From Hippasteria phrygiana (lineage: Eukaryota > Echinodermata > Asteroidea > Valvatida > Goniasteridae), in the NCBI GenBank assembly GCA_037893225.1, contig JAZGUH010000628.1, positions 434,001-498,000 on the forward strand: DNA of 64,000 nt. The letters are read 5' to 3'. Under the pieces are notes generated by a model that worked only from the letters and a program-made list of their open reading frames with translations, had not been told where the DNA came from and searched no databases. A program made the position numbers and the translations under genes. Numbering within the stretch: position 1 is the first letter of the stretch; the number at the start of each line of letters is the position of its first letter. Of this stretch, positions 55,860-64,000 are shown one piece after another.

Positions 55860-56688
55860 GAAGAACCAATCAGCTTGTTGCAGAGGATGATTGACAGCAA
55901 GTGCCGGCCAGTCACAGTGCATGTACAGTACAGCTTGCCTTTCAGCATTTGCCAATTAAACGGGGTGTACTATTTTCAGATAGGTTTGTGTGACTCCAAG
56001 AGGACATTGTCACATGAATATCCGACTCCATGAAATTCGGACTTGTTGGTTATACTACGCATGCTCAGTAGGCCCCCCCAAACACCAAAACAATGAGAAA
56101 CAATAGGGCGAGATATAGGGTTGGCGTGAGGTCAGAGGTTAGAGGTTATGCCATTTTCAAAAAGTGCAAGTGTGTTGCAATACAAGTTTTCTTATTCTAT
56201 TTTACACCCATTATACACTGTTGGTTTTTCGGATGAAATTCATCACTTCATAAATTTACCTTCTAGTATTCACAGGAACTGACGTTGGAGCCCTCGGGTT
56301 AATTCAAAACATGCAATTTATAGCCTGGGAGACATTTTCCTCTCATTACTTGGCATTTCCTTATTTATTAATTAAAACAAAACAAAACGAGAGAGGCCTG
56401 GAAAAAGCAACCGGGTTTGAATGCCAGTCTTACATGTAAAGCATTTTTGGGGTAAATTTATCCTCAGAGAAAATGAAAATTGGAATTATGCAAAGTTATT
56501 CATTCAAGTGGCGAACATGTACCTCAGGTAAAATAATTCAATTCTCACGATTGCCACGATTGCCCTGACAATTGCTTCTCACATAAACTTTGTTACATTT
56601 AAAAGACTTTTTTGGGGGTGGAAGGGAGGGGGAACTATTGATAGTGTATGGGGTTTTACATCTCAAAGTACACATTTTAAAAATGTAA

Positions 56689-56694
56689 AATAAA
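56689..56694 (+). terminator. Candidate poly(A) signal AATAAA
   Basis: AATAAA lies 830 bases after the stop of the short last exon, followed by TTCTGGTTTAGCACGTGGTC TTTTC. That is GU/U-rich enough for a cleavage site about 20 bases on. Chance occurrence is quite possible in A/T-rich DNA. Confidence 0.3.
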
Positions 56695-56765
56695 TTCTGG
56701 TTTAGCACGTGGTCTTTTCTTGATACTTCAGTTAGAATGTTGTATCTGTAATTACCTGTAAAAAC

Positions 56766-57026
56766 CAGGAGTAAGATTTGTCGGGATTTTTCCTCATTTC
56801 AGGACCTTTTGTCGGAATTTCAGATTTGTTTTAAAGAATCTCTTTTGCAATCTGGAATTCCTGAGGTGTTGTCCTCAAGGTGTTTTTACCTGTAAAAGTG
56901 GATATAGACCAATACAAATTGATATTTTAAGGGGGTGCCTTTAGGCAAATACAAACTATATGTTGATCTGGGGTCCTCATGGATTTTTTTTCGTGGATTT
57001 TTCATTTTTCGCCAATCTCACACCTG
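56766..57026 (+). mobile_element. hAT-like GGGGTGAGATTTG element, copy 5, with AAAAAC duplication
   Basis: CAGGAGTAAGATTTGTCGGG at the left and CGCCAATCTCACACCTG at the right. AAAAAC occurs directly on each side (56760-56765 and 57027-57032), a 6-bp target duplication like that of copy 4. The interior is co-linear with the others. Confidence 0.8.
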
Positions 57027-57239
57027 AAAAACAAAATTACGAAATGAGCATTAGGCCTAATCTTATGTATACGTATAAGTGCTAACTCTTCAGAGTTTAT
57101 ATACATTATTAAGTTTTTATATACAATGTACAAATCAAGTGGCATTAATGGGTGAAATGAAGGGTGGTGTTATTTTTCTAACTAGACACAGATGTTTTCT
57201 GGATGTCAAACAAGAAACTTGTTTTCTGTTGAAATGTTG

Positions 57240-57444
57240 CAGAGTTGTAATCAAGTCAATCACAAGTCAATCACAAGTCATTTCACAATTCTAGTCTCAA
57301 GCCATGTAACAAGCTATTCAAACGCACTATATAGCAAAAGCATTCCTTTGTCATTGTTCATCCCATGTAGCTTGTGAGCTGACTTGTGATTGACTTGTGA
57401 TCTGTCTTTTGATTTGACTTGTGATTGACTTGATTACAACTCTG
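57240..57444. mobile_element. hAT MITE, 8-bp duplication AAATGTTG
   Basis: AAATGTTG at 57232-57239 recurs at 57445-57452. The element starts CAGAGTTGTAATCAAGTCAA and ends TTGACTTGATTACAACTCTG, with CAATCACAAGT repeats in both arms. Size (205 bp) and plan resemble 47147-47348. Confidence 0.92.
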
Positions 57445-59028
57445 AAATGTTGATCTTTGAATTTGTAGATAAGACGGTACAGATGTGTGGAATACGTTCA
57501 TGATGTACATGTACATACTTTTTGTGAACAATTTGTGGTGTTTAAACAAACAAAAAAACACAAAATGAGTATGTGTATAATGAAGCACAAAGAATAATTA
57601 CCTGAATGTTGGATGAGATATTTCCCTTTTGGGGAGTGGCTTAAAGAAGGTCGTCCCCCTCCCTCAACAATACAGTTCTTTTTAGTGATGTTAATGAAAC
57701 CCCCCCAAAAGTTCCAGAATTAATTTAAACCCCCGTTCCCATTTTGTTGTCTAGAACCACTGTTAGTATATACATACAGGAACTGAAAGTTTTTCATGTC
57801 GGTCAAAATTTGTGGTAAATTTAAGTCATTTGGGCTCAAATTTCGTAACGGGGGAAAAACATTTCCTTTTTGAGGTTCTATATTAAAGCCTGAGTTATAG
57901 CCCCTCGAATAGATGATTGGAGATTGAATCGAATACATGTATATATCTGTGTCTACAAAGTGGAATGCATAACTTTTATTCAGTATTTTTCTTTAAAATT
58001 TGTGTTATTTATGTTTAGTTTCGTACTGTATCAATTTCATAATGGCAGTGTTTATGTAGCATTCTTTCATATAGGTTAATTCAGTAGGCCTGTAAAGAAA
58101 TGACGTCACACCGTTTACTATGTTTGTGAAGTGCAGGGATATGCAGGAAGATGACCACGTTGTAGTACGTACATGTATATACAGCGGAAGCGCTTTCTCG
58201 TCAAGGTTGGGGGACGGAGGAAAAAGCACACAAGCGTTTTGTACTTGGTGTCTCTTGTGTACATGTACCTGGGAAATTTAAAAAAATGTGTGGTGATCGT
58301 TGTGTATTTTGGTGCATACTGGTGCATGTAAAAGCCAATGACCCATAACATGTATTGACAAGGGGAGTTATTGGGGTTGACGCTGCCATAGCCAACCCCT
58401 CCCACCAAAACATTGGAGGGGTGTCCCCTCCGGGATCGCCGCGTGTACATGACTTCCCTGACATAATGTAAGATGATTGTTTTCAGGATTTTTATTTGTT
58501 AAAATGTATTGGATCTTATTTATTACATGTAGATGTTTACTTGGGAGTTTATTATTACTTCATATTAGGGGGTAAACCAAACCGTTGTTACCTTACGAGT
58601 TAAAAAAAAAAAAAAAATGCAGTCTCAGTCCCCCAAAAAGGCAGAAATTGGCATGATCCAAAGTTGTATATACTGTTCCATGCCCACTTGGCAGCATGAA
58701 TGTAACAAGGTAAACACGATGTGACGTCATCTTCTTGGCTGTATTTATTCGAGCAGACTGCTCCATTTTTGTTTTTTAATGCTCTGTATTATTTTCCTCA
58801 AGACTGACTTCGTTTTGTAAATGAACGAACTATTGATAGTAACTGCGGCGAGAATTCTAAACTTATTTTCTCAGCAGACGTAAGTTGATGAACAGAAGAA
58901 AACTTCTAATTAAGTTTTGGGATGTGGGCTCATTAAACAAAAAAGAAAAGTTGAAAGGTAAGTTGGAATGAACGTCATTTAAACTGTGACTTTCTGCATG
59001 ACGGCAACTTTTATTTTTCCGTAGGCTA

Positions 59029-62000
59029 AAAACTTTAAAATCAGTCCAAATGGTAAGGCTTTTGCCTTGTTTTGTCATTTCTGGGTGAAAAACGTTCAAA
59101 AACCACAATTACTCAAAAACTTCAAAAACTTCAAAATGGTAAGGCTATAGCCTTGTGTTAAATCATTTTTGGGTGAAAAACGTTCAAAAACAACAAATAC
59201 TCAAAAACTTCAAAATCAGTCCAAATGGTAAGGCTATAGCCTTGTGTTTCATAATTTTTGGGTGAAAAACGTTCAAAAACAACAATTACTCAACTTCAAA
59301 ATCAGTCCAAATGGTAAGGCTATAGCCTTGTTTCATCATTTTTGGGTGCAAAACGTTCAAAAACAACAATTACTCAAAAACTTCAAAATGGTAAGGCTAT
59401 AGCCTTGTGTTTCATCATTTTTGGGTGAAAAACGTTCAAAAACAACAATTACTCAAAAACTTTAAAATCAGTCCAAATGGTAAGGCTATAGCCTTGTTTC
59501 ATCATTTTGGGGTGAAAAACGTTCAAAAACAACAATTACTCAAAAACTTTAAAATCAGTCCAAATGGTAAGGCTATAGCCTTGTTTTATCATTTTTGGGT
59601 GAAAAACGTTCAAAAACCACAATTACTCAAAAACTTTAAAATCAGTCCAAATGGTAAGGCTATAGCCTTGTTTTATCATTTTTGGGTGCAAAACGTTCAA
59701 AAACCACAATTACTCAAAAACTTCAAAATGGTAAGGCTATAGCCTTGTGTTTCATCATTTTTGGGTGAAAAACGTTCAAAAACCACAATTACTCAAAAAC
59801 TTCAAAATGGTAAGGCTATAGCCTTGTGTTTCATCATTTTTGGGTGAAAAACGTTCAAAAACAACAATTACTCAAAAACTTTAAAATCAGTCCAAATGGT
59901 AAGGCTATAGCCTTGTTTCATCATTTTGGGGTAAAAAACGTTCAAAAACCACAATTACTCAAAAACTTTAAAATCAGTCCAAATAGTAAGGCTATAGCCT
60001 TGTGTTTCATCATTTTTGGGTGAAAAACGTTCAAAAACAACAATTACTCAAAAACTTTAAAATCAGTCCAAATGGTAAGGCTATAGCCTTGTTTCATCAT
60101 TTTGGGGTGAAAAACGTTCCAAAACCACAATTACTCAAAAACTTCAAAATCGGTCCAAATGGTAAGGCTATAGCCTTGTGTTTCATCATTTTTGGGTGAA
60201 AAACGTTCAAAAACCACAATTACTCAAAAACTTCAAAATCAGTCCAAATGGTAAGGCTATAGCCTTGTGTTTCATCATTTTTGGGTGAAAAACGTTCAAA
60301 AACAACAATTACTCAACTTCAAAATCAGTCCAAATGGTAAGGCTATAGCCTTGTGTTTCATAATTTTTGGGTGAAAAACGTTCAAAAACAACAAATACTC
60401 AAAAACTTCAAAATCACTCCAAATGGTAAGGCTATAGCCTTGTTTCATCATTTTTGGGTGCAAAACGTTCAAAAACAACAATTACTCAAAAACTTCAAAA
60501 TGGTAAGGCTATAGCCTTGTGTTTCCTCATTTTTGGGTGAAAAACGTTCAAAAACCACAATTACTCAAAAACTTTAAAATCAGTCCAAATGGTAAGGCTA
60601 TAGCCTTGTTTTATCATTTTTGGGTGCAAAACGTTCAAAAACCACAATTACTCAAAAACTTCAAAATGGTAAGGCTATAGCCTTGTGTTTCATCATTTTG
60701 GGGTGAAAAACGTTCAAAAACAACAATTACTCAAAAACTTTAAAATCAGTCCAAATGGTAAGGCTATAGTCTTGTTTCATCATTTTGGGGTGAAAAACGT
60801 TCAAAAACAACAATTACTCAAAAACTTTAAAATCAGTCCAAATGGTAAGGCTATAGCCTTGTTTTATCATTTTTGGGTGCAAAACGTTCAAAAACAACAA
60901 TTACTCAAAAACTTCAAAATGGTAAGGCTATAGCCTTGTGTTTCCTCATTTTTGGGTGAAAAACGTTCAAAAACCACAATTACTCAAAAACTTCAAAATG
61001 GTAAGGCTATAGCCTTGTGTTTCATCATTTTTGGGTGAAAAACGTTCAAAAACAACAATTACTCAAAAACTTTAAAATCAGTCCAAATGGTAAGGCTATA
61101 GCCTTGTTTCATCATTTTGGGGTGAAAAACGTTCAAAAACAACAATTACTCAAAAACTTCAAAATGGTAAGGCTATAGCCTTGTGTTTCCTCATTTTTGG
61201 GTGAAAAACGTTCAAAAACCACAATTACTCAAAAACTTTAAAATCAGTCCAAATGGTAAGGCTATAGCCTTGTTTTATCATTTTTGGGTGCAAAACGTTC
61301 AAAAACAACAATTACTCAAAAACTTCAAAATGGTAAGGCTATAGCCTTGTGTTTCATCATTTTTGGGTGAAAAACGTTCAAAAACCACAATTACTCAAAA
61401 ACTTCAAAATGGTAAGGCTATAGCCTTGTGTTTCATCATTTTTGGGTGAAAAACGTTCAAAAACAACAATTACTCAAAAACTTTAAAATCAGTCCAAATG
61501 GTAAGGCTATAGCCTTGTTTCATCATTTTGGGGTGAAAAACGTTCAAAAACAACAATTACTCAAAAACTTCAAAATGGTAAGGCTATAGCCTTGTGTTTC
61601 ATCATTTTGGGGTGAAAAACGTTCAAAAACAACAATTACTCAAAAACTTTAAAATCAGTCCAAATGGTAAGGCTATAGTCTTGTTTCATCATTTTGGGGT
61701 GAAAAACGTTCAAAAACAACAATTACTCAAAAACTTTAAAATCAGTCCAAATGGTAAGGCTATAGCCTTGTTTTATCATTTTTGGGTGCAAAACGTTCAA
61801 AAACCACAATTACTCAAAAACTTCAAAATGGTAAGGCTATATAGCCTTGTGTTTCATCATTTTTGGGTGAAAAACGTTCAAAAACCACAATTACTCAAAA
61901 ACTTCAAAATGGTAAGGCTATAGCCTTGTGTTTCATCATTTTGGGGTGAAAAACGTTCAAAAACAACAATTACTCAAAAACTTTAAAATCAGTCCAAATG

Positions 62001-64000
62001 GTAAGGCTATAGTCTTGTTTCATCATTTTGGGGTGAAAAACGTTCAAAAACAACAATTACTCAAAAACTTTAAAATCAGTCCAAATGGTAAGGCTATAGC
62101 CTTGTTTTATCATTTTTGGGTGCAAAACGTTCAAAAACCACAATTACTCAAAAACTTCAAAATGGTAAGGCTATAGCCTTGTGTTTCATAATTTTTGGGT
62201 GAAAAACGTTCAAAAACAACAATTACTCAAAACATTTTGGGGTGAAAAACGTTCAAAAACCACAATTACTCAAAAACTTTAAAATGGTAAGGCTATAGCC
62301 TTGTGTTTCATAATTTTTGGGTGAAAAACGTTCAAAAACAACAATTACTCAACTTCAAAATCAGTCAAAATGGTAAGGCTATAGCCTTGTGTTTCCTCAT
62401 TTTGGGGTGAATATCGTTCAAAAACAACAATTACTCAAAAACTTTAAAATCAGTCCAAATAGTAAGGCTATAGCCTTGTGTTTCATCATTTTTGGGTGAA
62501 AAACGTTCAAAAACAACAATTACTCAAAAACTTTAAAATCAGTCAAAATGGTAAGGCTATAGTCTTGTTTCATCATTTTGGGGTGAAAAACGTTCAAAAA
62601 CAACAATTACTCAAAAACTTTAAAATCAGTCCAAATAGTAAGGCTATAGCCTTGTGTTTCATCATTTTTGGGTGAAAATCGTTCAAAAACAACAATTACT
62701 CAAAAACTTTAAAATCAGTCCAAATGGTAAGGCTATAGCCTTGTGTTTCATAATTTTTGGGTGAAAAACGTTCAAAAACAACAATTACTCAACTTCAAAA
62801 TCAGTCAAAATGGTAAGGCTATAGCCTTGTGTTTCCTCATTTTGGGGTGAAAATCGTTCAAAAACAACAATTACTCAAAAACTTTAAAATCAGTCCAAAT
62901 AGTAAGGCTATAGCCTTGTGTTTCATCATTTTTGGGTGAAAAACGTTCAAAAACAACAATTACTCAAAAACTTTAAAATCAGTCAAAATGGTAAGGCTAT
63001 AGTCTTGTTTCATCATTTTGGGGTGAAAAACGTTCAAAAACAACAATTACTCAAAAACTTTAAAATCAGTCCAAATGGTAAGGCTATAGCCTTGTGTTTC
63101 CTCATTTTGGGGTGAAAAACGTTCAAAAACAACAATTACTCAAAAACTTTAAAATCAGTCCAAATGGTAAGGCTATAGCCTTGTGTTTCATCATTTTTGG
63201 GTGAAAAACGTTCAAAAACAACAATTACTCAAAAACTTTAAAATCAGTCCAAATGGTAAGGCTATAGCCTTGTTTCATCATTTTGGGGTGAAAAACGTTC
63301 CAAAACCACAATTACTCAAAAACTTTAAAATCAGTCCAAATAGTAAGGCTATAGCCTTGTGTTTCATCATTTTTGGGTGAAAAACGTTCAAAAACAACAA
63401 TTACTCAAAAACCTTAAAATCAGTCCAAATGGTAAGGCTATAGCCTTGTGTTTCATCATTTTTGGGTGAAAAACGTTCAAAAACAACAATTACTCAAAAA
63501 CTTCAAAATCAGTCCAAATGGTAAGGCTATAGCCTTGTGTTTCATCATTTTTGGGTGAAAAACGTTCAAAAACCACAATTACTCAAAAACTTCAAAATCA
63601 GTCCAAATAGTAAGGCTATAGTCTTGTTTCATCATTTTGGGGTGAAAAACGTTCAAAAACAACAATTACTCAAAAACTTTAAAATCAGTCCAAATGGTAA
63701 GGCTATAGCCTTGTTTTATCATTTTTGGGTGCAAAACGTTCAAAAACCACAATTACTCAAAAACTTCAAAATGGTAAGGCTATAGCCTTGTGTTTCATCA
63801 TTTTGGGGTGAAAAACGTTCAAAAACAACAATTACTCAAAAACTTTAAAATCAGTCCAAATGGTAAGGCTATAGTCTTGTTTCATCATTTTGGGGTGAAA
63901 AACGTTCAAAAACAACAATTACTCAAAAACTTTAAAATCAGTCCAAATGGTAAGGCTATAGCCTTGTTTTATCATTTTTGGGTGCAAAACGTTCAAAAAC
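59029..64000. repeat. Satellite-like array, 79/87/89-bp units, running off the window
   Basis: The full unit (89 bp) is GGTAAGGCTATAGCCTTGTG, TTTCATCATTTTTGGGTGAA, AAACGTTCAAAAACAACAAT, TACTCAAAAACTTTAAAATC, AGTCCAAAT. Length variants lack TG after CTTG (87) or TCAGTCCAAA (79). About 57 units by length. Each carries the palindrome AAGGCTATAGCCTT, sometimes with CTATAGTCTTG. Groups of units recur as larger blocks. Frames across it repeat FHHFWVKNVQKQQLLKNFKI, which follows from unit length and not from coding. The first units (59029-59130) are the most divergent. Confidence 0.95.

Larger units (their letters stand above)
47747..55819. other. Region between the two last exons (3' UTR of one, intron of the other)
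   Basis: Besides listed elements: a stretch with TGGGTAACTTTGGTCA (52787-52802), AATGTTACCCCAACCC and GGGTAACTCTGGTCACACC (53149-53189) that suggests a mirrored element; TACATGTACATGTA clusters (47882, 51268); and A/T-rich unique sequence from 53200 to 55800 with a T run then G run at 54609-54642. I did not find a clear poly(A) site for exon k within the first few hundred bases. Confidence 0.5.
55860..59028. other. 3' UTR candidate and downstream flank
   Basis: After the short last exon, ATTAAA at 55955-55960 is followed by GTTTGTGTG (55984-55992), a possible early poly(A) site. AATAAA occurs at 56689-56694. Then come the hAT-like copy 5 (56766-57026), a hAT MITE (57240-57444), and unrecognised A/T-rich sequence with an A run at 58602-58617. 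No convincing coding frame. Confidence 0.45.

Noticed and set aside
53296..53523. 75-codon hydrophobic open frame
   Set aside because: No family resemblance and A/T-rich throughout; expected by chance in this length of sequence.
59407..63785. Repeated peptide frames FHHFWVKNVQKQQLLKNF in the 3' array
   Set aside because: The frame follows from 87-bp units and breaks at each 79- or 89-bp unit; the DNA is conserved equally at all positions, so it is satellite DNA.

Overview
The window is eukaryotic genomic DNA carrying the 3' three quarters of one large, intron-rich gene on the + strand. I identify the gene as a type I phosphatidylinositol-4-phosphate 5-kinase (PIP5K1). Ten coding exons between 5210 and 42993, plus two competing last exons (47434-47746 and 55820-55859), have correct GT/AG borders and compatible phases. 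Together they form an open frame of 683 residues (first last exon) or 592 residues (second). The first exons, with the start codon and promoter, lie upstream of the window.

The organism is a metazoan, most likely a marine invertebrate deuterostome such as an amphioxus, hemichordate or echinoderm. The reasons are the vertebrate-like kinase core, introns of 0.5-14 kb loaded with small transposons, and the abundant TACATGTA palindromes. I cannot decide the phylum from sequence alone.

Region by region. 1-5209 is upstream intron with inverted-repeat elements, a tRNA-derived SINE and a decayed 146-bp tandem array. 5210-6971 holds two kinase exons. 6972-21502 is a long intron packed with repeats: a LINE remnant, several non-autonomous DNA transposon families and a 25-bp-flanked tRNA-like insertion. 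21503-26967 holds four exons; their introns carry a tandem array made from the exon's own 3' end, a 16-bp pyrimidine minisatellite and a hAT-like copy. 26968-42993 holds four exons and introns with a Myb/SANT transposon remnant, a LINE 3' end, nested TTAA elements and hAT MITEs. 42994-55859 holds the two alternative last exons. 55860-64000 is 3' flank or 3' UTR, then a satellite-like array (59029 to the window end) of 79/87/89-bp units that runs off the edge.

Apart from the kinase no host gene is supported. Everything else recognised is mobile or repetitive: TTAA-flanked piggyBac-like MITEs, hAT-like MITEs with 8-bp or 6-bp target duplications, other inverted-repeat families present in two or more copies, tRNA-derived SINEs, LINE 3' ends and minisatellites. 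Several insertions are nested, which gives a relative order of events.
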